From contig NZ_CP154874.1 in assembly GCF_041729615.1 (NCBI RefSeq), positions 997,001 through 1,061,000 on the forward strand: DNA of 64,000 nt. Reading direction: 5' to 3'. Shown here piece by piece: positions 8,436 to 17,121 of this stretch. The notes below the pieces were generated by a model. The model did not search any database. It had not been told where the DNA came from and worked only from the letters and a program-made list of their open reading frames with translations. A program made the position numbers and the translations under genes. Origin of the DNA: Pseudomonas alcaligenes (lineage in GTDB: Bacteria > Pseudomonadota > Gammaproteobacteria > Pseudomonadales > Pseudomonadaceae). Every line of letters begins with the position of its first letter. Position 1 is the first letter of the stretch.

Positions 8436-9563
8436 TCACTCCAACAGCCCCAGCCTGAGCAGCTTGCCGTCCGGCGCATCGGTCAGCAGATAGAGAAAAC
8501 CGTCTGGCCCCAGGCGCACGTCGCGGATGCGCCAGCCCCTGCCCTGCAGCAAGCGCTCCTCGTGTACCACCTTGTCGCCGTCGAGCTGCAGGCGGATCAG
8601 CGCCTGGTCGGCCAGCGCACCGACGAACAGGCTGTGGCGCCAGGCCGGGAAGCGCTCGGCGTCGTAGAAGGCCATACCGGACAGCGCCGGCGACTTCTCC
8701 CACACATGGTGCGGCGGCTCGGTGCCGGCCACGCGCTCGCCACGGGCCTCGGGAATCGGCAGGAAGCTGTAGTTGACGCCATGGGTGGCCAGCGGCCAGC
8801 CGTAGTTGCGGCCCTTCTCGGGAATATTGATCTCGTCGCCGCCGCGCGGGCCGTGCTCGTGCAGCCAGATCCGCCCGCTCAGGGGGTTGAGCGCCAGGCC
8901 CTGGGGGTTGCGGTGGCCATAGGACCAGATCTCCGCACGCACGCCCGCGCGGCCGACGAAGGGATTGTCCGTCGGCACGCCGCCGTCCGGGTTCAGGCGC
9001 ACCAGCTTGCCCTGCAGCTTGTCCAGGTCCTGGGCGGTGGCGCGCTGGTTGTTCTCGCCCAGGCTGACGAACAGGAAACCCTGGGGATCGAAAGCCAGGC
9101 GCGAGCCGAAGTGGATGCCCTCGGAGAGCTTGGGCTGCTGGCGGAAGATCACCTGGAAGCCCTCCAGTGCGCTCATGTCCTCCTTCAGCCGGCCGCGACC
9201 GACCGCGGTACCGGCCTTGTCGCCAGACTCGTCCGCCTCGGCGTAGCTCAGGTAGACCAGGCGATCCGCGGCGAAGCTCGGCGACAGCGCCACGTCCAGC
9301 AGGCCACCCTGGCCGCGGGCGAACACCGCTGGTACGCCGGCCAGCGGCGCACTAAGCCGCCCTTGAGCATCCAACCAGCGCAGCCGTCCCGGGCGCTCGG
9401 TGATCAGGCTGCCCTGCCCGCCCGGCAGGAAGGCCAACGCCCAGGGATGTTCCAGGCCGCCCACCACCTCGCTCAGCTGCAGCTCGCCCAGTTCGCTGCG
9501 CTCGGCCAGGGCCGGCGCCGCCAGCAGCGCGCTCGCCAGCAGACTTGCCAGTAACCGCTTCAT
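8436..9563 (-). CDS. PQQ-dependent sugar dehydrogenase family protein (YliI/Asd-like)
   Basis: A 375-aa secreted protein with a Sec signal peptide cut near ALA-ER (residues 19-21). It has the six-bladed GDH/YliI propeller pattern: LEHPWALAFLP, GGLLDVALSP, GSRLAFDPQGFLFVSLGE, SYGHRNPQGLALNP, HEHGPRGGDEIN and GRNYGWP. These blades bind PQQ and Ca2+ in soluble aldose dehydrogenases. I chose the second ATG (9563) because GGAGG lies six bases before it, whereas the first ATG abuts the GGAGG. It probably oxidises sugars in the periplasm with PQQ. It is convergent with the LTA-synthase-like gene, ending 12 bp from it. Confidence 0.88.
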   Translation of the reverse strand: MKRLLASLLASALLAAPALAERSELGELQLSEVVGGLEHPWALAFLPGGQGSLITERPGRLRWLDAQGRLSAPLAGVPAVFARGQGGLLDVALSPSFAADRLVYLSYAEADESGDKAGTAVGRGRLKEDMSALEGFQVIFRQQPKLSEGIHFGSRLAFDPQGFLFVSLGENNQRATAQDLDKLQGKLVRLNPDGGVPTDNPFVGRAGVRAEIWSYGHRNPQGLALNPLSGRIWLHEHGPRGGDEINIPEKGRNYGWPLATHGVNYSFLPIPEARGERVAGTEPPHHVWEKSPALSGMAFYDAERFPAWRHSLFVGALADQALIRLQLDGDKVVHEERLLQGRGWRIRDVRLGPDGFLYLLTDAPDGKLLRLGLLE

Positions 9564-9660
9564 CTTCATCCTCCCGTTCGACCGATACCTTGTAGCCCAA
9601 TCCCGGCGCTCCTCCCAGGCCGGGTACAATGCCGTTCATTTCCTTTTGTGACCCACCGCC

Positions 9661-10383
9661 ATGACCGAAGCCGAACGCCTGTCCAAACGCCTGATCCAGC
9701 TCACCTCCTGTTCGCGGCGCGAGGCCGAGCTGTATATCGAGGGAGGCTGGGTGACGGTGGACGGCCGGGTGGTGGAGGAACCCCAGCACCCGGTGACCAG
9801 CGAACAGGTGGTGCTACTGCCCGGCGCCAAGGCCGAAACCCAGCCGCCGGTCACCCTGCTGCTGCACAAGCCGGTCGGCCTGGGCTGCGGCCTGGGCGCC
9901 AACTCCGCCCAGCAGCTGCTCAGCCACGCCTATCACTGGGCCGAAGACCCCAGCGGCATCCGCCCGCTGCAGCGCCACCTGCGCCGCCTGGAGCTGCTCA
10001 CCCCGCTGGAGACCGACGCCAGCGGTCTGCTGGTATTCAGCCAGAGCCATGCGGTGCAGCGCCTGTTCAAGGAAAAAGGCGCGGAGCTGGAACAGGAATA
10101 CCTGGTGGACGTGGCCGGCAGCCTGGACGAAAAGGGCCTCAAGCGCCTGAGCTTCGGCTTCAGCTACAAGGGCACCACCCTGCCGCCGTGCAAGGTCAGC
10201 TGGCAGAGCGAGACGCGCCTGCGCTTCGCCATCAAGGCGGTGCAACCGGGACAGCTGCGCTACATGTGCGAGCACGTCGGCCTGCAGGTGCTGGGCATCC
10301 GCCGCCTGCGCTTCGGCCGCAGTGGCCTGGCCAAGCTACCGGTCGGCCAGTGGCGCTACCTGGGGCTCAACGAGAAGTTCTAA
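9661..10383 (+). CDS. RsuA/RluF-family pseudouridine synthase with atypical active site
   Basis: A 240-aa protein with an N-terminal S4 RNA-binding domain (about 5-55: LSKRLIQLTSCSRREAELYIEGGWVTVDG) and a pseudouridine synthase core (about 62-235: LLLHKPVGLG, then SGLLVFSQ, LEQEYLVDV, KVSWQSETRLRF, EGQ-like QLRYMCEHVGL and LRFG). In this family the catalytic Asp lies in GRLDxxTxGLL. Here the aligned segment reads TPLETDASGLL, with Glu117 in the Asp position. It may therefore be a divergent synthase, a binding-only protein, or use Asp119. A TACAAT -10-like box lies at 9625-9630. It would modify rRNA in the cytoplasm. Confidence 0.85.
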   Translation: MTEAERLSKRLIQLTSCSRREAELYIEGGWVTVDGRVVEEPQHPVTSEQVVLLPGAKAETQPPVTLLLHKPVGLGCGLGANSAQQLLSHAYHWAEDPSGIRPLQRHLRRLELLTPLETDASGLLVFSQSHAVQRLFKEKGAELEQEYLVDVAGSLDEKGLKRLSFGFSYKGTTLPPCKVSWQSETRLRFAIKAVQPGQLRYMCEHVGLQVLGIRRLRFGRSGLAKLPVGQWRYLGLNEKF

Positions 10384-10428
10384 GGGCCTGGCCGAGCCTG
10401 ACAGGCGAGCGCAGCGACCCGGCCCGGC

Positions 10429-11154
10429 TCAGTAATCGGCGTAGCGCCGCTCGATCTCGAGGTACTCGCCGCTGGCGCGGATGGCTTCGAGGCCTCGGTC
10501 GAAACGCTCGCGCTGGATCGGCAGGCGGAAGCCGACGCTGTAGGGCGTGGGCGGAAACAGCAGGTACAGGGTCAGCGGCTGGCGCGTATCGACCTGCTCC
10601 GCCACCTCGCGGTTGAAGTAGCGCAGGATGCGCGGATCGCCAATCACCACATCGACCCGCCCGCTGTAGAGCAGGCGGTTGCGGTTGATCTGCTGGGCCT
10701 CCTCGCGATAGCGCGGATTGGCGTCGGCCATGGCCTGGAACTCCGGCCCGAGCAGGTAGCGTGCGCGCTGGAAACTGCTGATGGAATAGCGTCCCAGCTC
10801 GGCTATGGTGGAGATGCGGTAGCCACGCGCGGCCAGGGCCACCGCCGCATTGTGGTAATGGATGTAGGTGGCCGAGTAGTGCGCCACGATGCCGCTATGC
10901 CGGTTGGTGGTGGCGATGCCATCCAACTCGCCGCGACGCAGCGCCAGGTGCAGGCGCTCCATGGGCGCGTAGTGCACCTCCAGGTCGTAACCGGCGGCGC
11001 GCACGGCGGCAGCCACGATGTCGTACTCCAGCCCGCGGTGTTCGCCCTCGAAGACATAAGGCGGCTTGTGCGTACCGAAGCCGATGCGCAGCGATTCCGC
11101 GCAGGCGACCGGCGCCAGTAGCAGGACCAGCCACAGCCAGGCGCGTGAAGACAT
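10429..11154 (-). CDS. Periplasmic solute-binding protein (SBP family 3-like)
   Basis: A 241-aa secreted protein: signal peptide (residues 1-19, cut at VACA-ES), then a family-3 binding domain starting LRIGFGTHKPPYVFEGEHRGLEYDIVAA. Members bind amino acids or related solutes, or serve as sensors. The start ATG 11154 follows a GGGGGA ribosome site. No ABC permease or ATPase lies nearby, so it is an orphan. Pseudomonas encodes many such stand-alone proteins, some acting with other transport systems or in signalling. The ligand cannot be inferred. Confidence 0.82.
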   Translation of the reverse strand: MSSRAWLWLVLLLAPVACAESLRIGFGTHKPPYVFEGEHRGLEYDIVAAAVRAAGYDLEVHYAPMERLHLALRRGELDGIATTNRHSGIVAHYSATYIHYHNAAVALAARGYRISTIAELGRYSISSFQRARYLLGPEFQAMADANPRYREEAQQINRNRLLYSGRVDVVIGDPRILRYFNREVAEQVDTRQPLTLYLLFPPTPYSVGFRLPIQRERFDRGLEAIRASGEYLEIERRYADY

Positions 11155-11302
11155 GCAGTTCCCCCTGAATACTGTGCCAAGGATAGGCCGGCTGCCACCT
11201 CCAGCGCCATCACCCACCTGTATGCCGCAGGATTCATCCGCAGGCGCCCCCCAGCGGCTAGACTCAGCGCTTTGACAGCCCCTTGGCCCAAGGAGAAACG
11301 CC

Positions 11303-12280
11303 ATGCTCAAAGCCGAATACCAACACCGCGGCAAGGTCCCGCAGGACGTCATCGAAGCGGTCAAGCTGGAGCTGCCGCCACTGGCCGCCGGCCAGGCACT
11401 GGTCAAGGTGCTGGCCGCGCCGATCAACCCGTCCGACGTGCTCACCCTGACTGGCGAGTACGGCATGCTGCCGCCGCTGCCGGCCATCGGCGGCAACGAG
11501 GGGGTCGGCCGCGTCGAGCAGCTGGGCGAAGGCGTCAAGCACCTCAAGGTCGGCCAGACCGTGCTGCTGCCGGTCGGCTGCGGCACCTGGGTGACTCACC
11601 TCAACGCCCCCGCCGACAAGCTGATTCCGCTGCCGAATGCCGACCCGCAGCAGCTGGCGATGATGACCATCAACCCGCCGACTGCCTCGCTGCTGCTCAG
11701 CCAGTTCGTCGACCTGCAGCCCGGTGACTGGGTGATCCAGAACGCCGCCAACTCCGGTGTCGGTGGCTACCTGATCCAACTGGCCAAGCTGCGTGGCTTC
11801 AAGACCATCAACGTGGTGCGCCGCGAGTCGGCGGTGGCCGGGGTCAAGGCCGAGGGCGGCGACGTGGTGCTGGTGGACGGCCCCGACCTACACAAGCGCG
11901 TGCGCGAGGCCACTGGCGGCGCCAAGCTGATGCTCGGCATCGACGCCATCGGCGGTCCGGCCACCGACCACATCGCAGCCTGCCTCAGCGAGGGCGGCAC
12001 CCTGGTCAACTACGGCCTGATGAGTGGCCAGCCGTGCCAAGTATCGGCCGCCTCCTTCGTGTTCCGCGACGTGACCCTGCGCGGCTTCTGGCTGGCCAAG
12101 TGGTTCCAGAAGGCCACCCCGGCCGAGCAGATGAAGGTGTTCGGCGAGCTGACCCAGCTGATCGCCAGCGGCAAGCTCAAGGCGCGCATCGCCGCCACCT
12201 ACAGCGTGGCGCAGATCAAGGAAGCGGTGGCCGCGGCCGCCAGCGGCGAGCGCGACGGCAAGATCCTGATCGTGCCCTGA
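11303..12280 (+). CDS. MDR-family NAD(P)H-dependent oxidoreductase (enoyl reductase/quinone reductase-like)
   Basis: A 325-aa medium-chain dehydrogenase/reductase without the zinc-binding Cys pattern. The N-terminal GroES-like fold holds LVKVLAAPINPSDVLTLTG, typical of mitochondrial-type 2-enoyl reductases (MECR/ETR), and INPPTAS near 122. The Rossmann loop is NAANSGVGGYLIQLAKLRG (about 151-169). The arginine-rich VVRRESA suggests NADPH. It may reduce enoyl thioesters or quinones. Single gene on the plus strand, followed by a terminator and REP-like hairpins. Confidence 0.88.
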   Translation: MLKAEYQHRGKVPQDVIEAVKLELPPLAAGQALVKVLAAPINPSDVLTLTGEYGMLPPLPAIGGNEGVGRVEQLGEGVKHLKVGQTVLLPVGCGTWVTHLNAPADKLIPLPNADPQQLAMMTINPPTASLLLSQFVDLQPGDWVIQNAANSGVGGYLIQLAKLRGFKTINVVRRESAVAGVKAEGGDVVLVDGPDLHKRVREATGGAKLMLGIDAIGGPATDHIAACLSEGGTLVNYGLMSGQPCQVSAASFVFRDVTLRGFWLAKWFQKATPAEQMKVFGELTQLIASGKLKARIAATYSVAQIKEAVAAAASGERDGKILIVP

Positions 12281-12294
12281 TCGGTTCGCGCCAA

Positions 12295-12325
12295 AAGAAA
12301 AAGGGGGTCTGCAGGCCCCCTTCTC
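12295..12325. terminator. Bidirectional rho-independent terminator
   Basis: A GC hairpin (stem GGGGGTC/GGCCCCC, loop TGCA, 12305-12322) is flanked by an A-rich run on the left and TTCTCGTTT on the right. It lies just after the MDR gene (plus) and downstream of the DEAD-box gene (minus), so it can serve both. Confidence 0.65.
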
Positions 12326-12348
12326 GTTTCACCGCTGACCTATATGCT

Positions 12349-12438
12349 CCCCTCTCCCACCTGTGGGAGAGGGGCTGGGGGAGAGGGAAAACCAGCCACG
12401 CCCCTCTCCCCAACCCTCTCCCGTAAACGGGAGAGGGG
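12349..12438. repeat. REP-like cluster of two perfect hairpins
   Basis: Two strong inverted repeats of the form CCCCTCTCCC...GGGAGAGGGG. The first has arms CCCCTCTCCCAC (12349-12360) and its exact complement (12363-12374). The second has arms CCCTCTCCCGT (12414-12424) and its complement (12427-12437). The intervening part repeats the same G-rich/C-rich motif, so larger foldings are possible. This resembles the intergenic REP elements scattered in Pseudomonas genomes between convergent genes. It lies between the convergent MDR and helicase genes. Confidence 0.8.
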
Positions 12439-12447
12439 GCAACATCC

Positions 12448-13782
<1,335 letters not shown>

Positions 13783-13864
13783 AGGGGCTTACCTCGGGAC
13801 AAAAATCGGAAACAGCTGCATAGGTTAACGGTTGTCGGGGCAAAAGGCCGCATCTGATCGAATT

Positions 13865-13893
13865 TTGTACAAATCCGTCCGAACGGATAGAAT
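13865..13893 (+). promoter_or_regulatory. Sigma-70 promoter of yhhQ with internal dyad
   Basis: TTGTAC (13865-13870) and TAGAAT (13888-13893) are spaced by 17 bp. The spacer contains a perfect dyad ATCCGT-CCGA-ACGGAT (13873-13888), placed where a repressor would block polymerase. The predicted start site lies just before the preQ1-like riboswitch. Confidence 0.65.
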
Positions 13894-13917
13894 GCGCGCC
13901 GCCTGCCATCCCGGCCG

Positions 13918-13950
13918 GCATGGGTTCCCTAACCCCATCCCCAAAAAGGT
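13918..13950 (+). promoter_or_regulatory. preQ1-I-type riboswitch (translational)
   Basis: Stem P1 is ATGGG (13920-13924) with CCCAT (13934-13938), enclosing loop TTCCCTAAC (13925-13933). An A-rich tail CCCCAAAAAGG (13939-13949) follows, whose GG can pair with loop C residues to form the H-type pseudoknot. This closely follows the Thermoanaerobacter tengcongensis preQ1-I aptamer (TGGGT-loop-ACCCCA, then an A-rich segment ending in GG). The terminal AGG is also the Shine-Dalgarno of the gene, about 8 bases before the ATG, so ligand binding would hide it. The downstream gene is the queuosine-precursor transporter, which fits. Confidence 0.78.
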
Positions 13951-13957
13951 AGCCTCC

Positions 13958-14611
13958 ATGCTCGTTTCGCAGACCGCGCAGCAGCGTTCGGCCCTGGCCG
14001 TGCTGATCGCCTTCCATATCCTCATCATCATCGCCAGCAACTACCTGGTGCAGCTGCCGATCACCCTGTTCGGCTGGCACACCACCTGGGGCGCCTTCAG
14101 CTTCCCGTTCATCTTCCTGGCCAGCGACCTGACCGTGCGCCTGCTCGGCAAGGGCCCGGCGCGCCAGGTGATCGCCCGGGTGATGCTCCCTGCCCTGCTC
14201 GCCTCCTACGTGGTCTCGGTGCTGTTCCAGGAAGGCGCCTTCCGTGGCCTGGCGGCGCTGGGCGAGTACAACGAGTTCGTCCTGCGCATCTCGGTGGCGA
14301 GCTTCCTCGCCTATGTGCTCGGCCAGCTCCTCGACATCCAGGTGTTCGACCGCCTGCGCCAGCTGCGGCAGTGGTGGATAGCGCCGACCGCCTCGACCAT
14401 CCTCGGCAACCTGCTGGACACCTTCGCCTTCTTCTCGGTGGCCTTCTGGCGCAGCGACAACCCCTTCATGGCCGAGCACTGGGTGGAAATCGCCACGGTC
14501 GACTACGGGGTCAAGCTGGCCGTCAGCCTGATGCTGTTCGTGCCGCTGTACGGCATGCTGTTGCGCGCCATACTGCGAGTGCTGGACCACCGCAGCCGTG
14601 CACTGGCCTGA
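13958..14611 (+). CDS. yhhQ: 7-cyano-7-deazaguanine (preQ0) transporter YhhQ
   Basis: A 217-aa protein with about six transmembrane helices, matching the YhhQ/DUF165 (vitamin-T superfamily) pattern. Visible features are FHILIIIASNYLVQLP near the N terminus, the SFPFIFLASDLTVRLLGKGPARQVI block with conserved Asp and Arg, LLDIQVFDRLR, and TILGNLLDTFAFFSVAFW. YhhQ imports queuosine precursors so that tRNA can be modified without complete de novo synthesis. The ATG at 13958 follows directly after the riboswitch; upstream in-frame starts lie within the promoter. Regulation by preQ1 is expected. Confidence 0.92.
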   Translation: MLVSQTAQQRSALAVLIAFHILIIIASNYLVQLPITLFGWHTTWGAFSFPFIFLASDLTVRLLGKGPARQVIARVMLPALLASYVVSVLFQEGAFRGLAALGEYNEFVLRISVASFLAYVLGQLLDIQVFDRLRQLRQWWIAPTASTILGNLLDTFAFFSVAFWRSDNPFMAEHWVEIATVDYGVKLAVSLMLFVPLYGMLLRAILRVLDHRSRALA

Positions 14612-14668
14612 GGGAACGATCGGGCACGGCCGCACTCGAAACCTGTACCCCTGACCGGAGAAGGCCCC

Positions 14669-15073
14669 ATGCCCCGTACCCTGCCGCTCGCCCTGATCGC
14701 CGCCGCCCTTGCCCTCGGGCTGAACAGCGCCGGCGCCGCCCCCAAGCACGATAAACATGACAAGCACGGCGGCGGCGACGACGTCACCGTCGACCTGCGC
14801 GGCCCGAGCATCGACATCGGCCGGGTGCGCATCGTCCTCGGCGAGAATCGCAACCTGATCGGCCCCGCCGATTCCCTGCCGCCAGGCATCCGCAAGAACC
14901 TGGCGCGTGGCAAGCCGCTGCCGCCGGGCATCGCCAAGCGCTTCGACAACCGCCTGCTCGGTCAGCTGCCGCACTACGACGGCTACGAGTGGCGCCAGGT
15001 CGGCACCGACGTGGTCCTGGTGACCCTGGCCACCGGGCTGATCTACGAGATCATCGAGAACGTCCTGGACTAA
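14669..15073 (+). CDS. CigR-like small exported protein (RcnB/CigR type)
   Basis: A 134-aa protein with a Sec signal (residues 1-23, cut near AGA-AP), a His/Lys/Asp-rich linker (PKHDKHDKHGGGDD) and a C-terminal domain. That domain holds the CigR signature LPPGIRKNLARGKPLPPGIAKR, followed by YDGYEWRQVGTDVVLVTLATGLIYEII. In Salmonella, CigR is an anti-virulence inner-membrane protein; in Pseudomonas the role is unknown. The His-rich linker might bind metal. GGAGAAGG precedes the ATG. It lies 10 bp upstream of the DHFR-like gene, probably in one transcript. Confidence 0.78.
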   Translation: MPRTLPLALIAAALALGLNSAGAAPKHDKHDKHGGGDDVTVDLRGPSIDIGRVRIVLGENRNLIGPADSLPPGIRKNLARGKPLPPGIAKRFDNRLLGQLPHYDGYEWRQVGTDVVLVTLATGLIYEIIENVLD

Positions 15074-15083
15074 TGGCCGGCGC

Positions 15084-15617
15084 ATGAAGCCACAATTGAT
15101 CTACTACGTGGCCGCCAGCCTGGATGGCTACATCGCCCGCCCGGATGGCGCCGTGGACTGGCTGGAAGCCATCGAGGCCTGCGGCGACGACCATGGCTAC
15201 GAGCAGTTCTACCGAGGCATCGACGGCCTGCTGATGGGCCGCGCCACCTACGACATGGTGCAGGGCTTCGGCAGCGGCTGGCCCTACCCCGGCAAGCCCT
15301 GCGTGGTGCTGGCGCGCAACCCGCTGGCACAGGCGCCGGCGGGCGTCGAAGGCCGCCACTGCACCCCGACCGAGGCCCTGGAGGAGCTGGCCGCGCGCGG
15401 CTGCCAACGGGTCTGGCTGGTCGGCGGCGGCAGCCTGGCCGGCAACTGCCTGGCCGCCGGCCTGCTCGACGAGCTGGTGGTCAGCGTCATCCCGCACCTG
15501 CTCGGCGCCGGCATCCAGCTGTTCGCCGGCGGCCTGGAACAGCGCCTGAGCCTGCAGGCACATCGGGTCTTCGCCAGCGGCGTCGCCCAGCTGCACTATC
15601 GGGTAGAAGCCAGCTAA
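15084..15617 (+). CDS. Dihydrofolate reductase-like protein (RibD C-terminal family)
   Basis: A 177-aa single-domain protein of the RibD-C/DHFR-like fold: the N terminus YYVAASLDGYIARPDGAVDWL, MGRATYDMV (about 52-60), the VWLVGGGSLAGNCL nucleotide loop (about 110-123) and VVSVIPHLLGAGIQLF. Family members bind NADPH; a few act on riboflavin precursors, but most stand-alone copies have no assigned substrate. It probably forms an operon with the CigR-like gene. Its last codons overlap the end of the convergent rarD gene by 4 bp. Confidence 0.85.
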   Translation: MKPQLIYYVAASLDGYIARPDGAVDWLEAIEACGDDHGYEQFYRGIDGLLMGRATYDMVQGFGSGWPYPGKPCVVLARNPLAQAPAGVEGRHCTPTEALEELAARGCQRVWLVGGGSLAGNCLAAGLLDELVVSVIPHLLGAGIQLFAGGLEQRLSLQAHRVFASGVAQLHYRVEAS

Positions 15618-16510
15618 CCCAGTTGCCGCGCCTGCTTGCGCAGCAGGCGCGCGCTGTCCCAGCCGGTCAGCAGCACCGCCAGCCAGATCGGCAGGTAGGT
15701 CCACAGCTGCTGCGGGGCGAAGGCCTCGCCGAGGAACAGCACGGCGACGCCGAACAGCAGCACCGGCTCCACGTAGCTGAGAATGCCGAACAGCCCCAGC
15801 GGCAACAGGCGGCTGGCCGCCATCATGGCGCCGAAGGCCAGGGCGCTGAGCAGGCCCAGGCCGGGCAGCAGCCACCACAGCTGCGGCGCCTGCTCGAACA
15901 GCGCCGGCGGACCGTAGGCATGGATCAGCCACACGGCCAGTGGCGCCAGCACCAGCATCTCCAGGACGAAGCCGGACAGCGCGTCCAGTCGCATCCAGCG
16001 GCGCAGCATGAAGTACGGCGGATAGCCCAGCGCGGCCACCAGGGTGACCCAGGAGAACGCCTGGGTCAGCCACAGCTCGTGGGCCACGCCAAGCAGCGCG
16101 CAGCCCACGGCGATGCGCTGCAGCGGGCGCAGACGCTCGCCATAGAACAGCCGGCCGACCAGCACCATGGCCAGCGGCAGCAGGAAGTAGCCGAGCGACA
16201 CATCGAGCATCCTGCCGGCCAGTGGCGCCCAGACGAACAGCAGCCACTGCACGCCCATCAGCGCCGCCGCCAGCGGCAGGGCGAGCAGCAGCAGCGGCTC
16301 GCGGCGCAGGCGCACGAAGGCGGCGCCGAGCACCTCCCATTGGCGGGCCATGGCTACCAGCAGCAGGACCGCCGGAATCGACCAGAGGATGCGCTGGGCG
16401 AACACCTGCAGGCCATCCAGCGGCGCCAGCTCGCGCACATAGCCGGGAATCAGGACGAACATCACCGACGCCGCCACCGACAGCGCCACACCACGACCCG
16501 ACAACAGCAC
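15614..16510 (-). CDS. rarD: RarD-type EamA family transporter
   Basis: A 298-aa integral membrane protein with ten predicted helices in two EamA repeats, in the RarD subfamily. Visible features are VMFVLIPGYVRELAPLDGLQVFAQRILWSIP at the N terminus, VNWLLFVWA-like GVQWLLFVWAPLAGRMLDVSLGYFLLPL, and FGILSYVEPVLLFGVAVLFLGE. The start is GTG 16510 with GGAGG five bases upstream. RarD is linked to chloramphenicol sensitivity phenotypes in some bacteria; the substrate is uncertain, perhaps an amino acid or metabolite exporter. Single gene, convergent with the DHFR-like gene. Confidence 0.9.
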   Translation of the reverse strand: MLLSGRGVALSVAASVMFVLIPGYVRELAPLDGLQVFAQRILWSIPAVLLLVAMARQWEVLGAAFVRLRREPLLLLALPLAAALMGVQWLLFVWAPLAGRMLDVSLGYFLLPLAMVLVGRLFYGERLRPLQRIAVGCALLGVAHELWLTQAFSWVTLVAALGYPPYFMLRRWMRLDALSGFVLEMLVLAPLAVWLIHAYGPPALFEQAPQLWWLLPGLGLLSALAFGAMMAASRLLPLGLFGILSYVEPVLLFGVAVLFLGEAFAPQQLWTYLPIWLAVLLTGWDSARLLRKQARQLG

Positions 16511-16610
16511 TGCCGCCTCCGCACACCCGGACTCAAGGTCGGCTATGGCAACACACGGCGTTCAATATTTCAAACACAGTTGCGAAAAATGCAAACGATA
16601 CAGCGCGCAT

Positions 16611-16636
16611 AAAAAAGCCCCGGTGTGCCGGGGCTG
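16611..16636 (-). terminator. Rho-independent terminator of the 133-aa membrane protein gene
   Basis: Perfect 8-bp stem AGCCCCGG/CCGGGGCT with a TGTG loop (16616-16635). Read on the minus strand it is followed by a run of six T residues. Confidence 0.85.
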
Positions 16637-16673
16637 AAACGATCCGCCGAGGCGGACCGGGGGTAAGGCGCAG

Positions 16674-17075
16674 TCAGTTCGCCAGCAGGGCCAGCAACGA
16701 CTCGAAATGGATGGCGAGATACAGCAGCGTGGCCTGGTTGGCGAACAGCAGCACCGGCAGCAGCCAGGCCAGCATCACCAGAGCGCCCTGGTGCAGGGCA
16801 ATCAGCGCCAGGAACAGCGCCACGCCCAGGTACAGATCGATGATGATCTGCCGCCCCCAGTACAGGCGAGCCATGCCGCGGATGCTCTTGACGATGTTCT
16901 CGCGCCGGCTGCAGTGGATCGAGTAGCCGACAAAGGCCAGCCAGACCAGCCACACCAGGGCCTTGCCCGCCCCCACCAGACCGCTGAAGACCAGCAGCTG
17001 AGCATGCCAATGCAGGCCCAGCGCGAGGGCGACGAAAGCGGCGAACAGCATCCAGGACAACAGGTTCTTCGACAT
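16674..17075 (-). CDS. Hypothetical membrane protein (133 aa, four helices)
   Basis: A hydrophobic protein with four likely transmembrane helices (about 5-22, 28-50, 72-92 and 97-120) and a short basic loop SRRENIVKSIRGMARLYWGRQ between the second and third. I do not recognise the family. GGGAG precedes the ATG at 17075 and a strong terminator follows. It lies 46 bp downstream of the Old Yellow Enzyme gene on the same strand, so read-through from that operon is possible, but no functional link is shown. Confidence 0.75.
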   Translation of the reverse strand: MSKNLLSWMLFAAFVALALGLHWHAQLLVFSGLVGAGKALVWLVWLAFVGYSIHCSRRENIVKSIRGMARLYWGRQIIIDLYLGVALFLALIALHQGALVMLAWLLPVLLFANQATLLYLAIHFESLLALLAN

Positions 17076-17121
17076 GGCTGACTCCCTTCGCTGGGGCGCC
17101 CTGCGCGGGCGCCCGCCTGGA

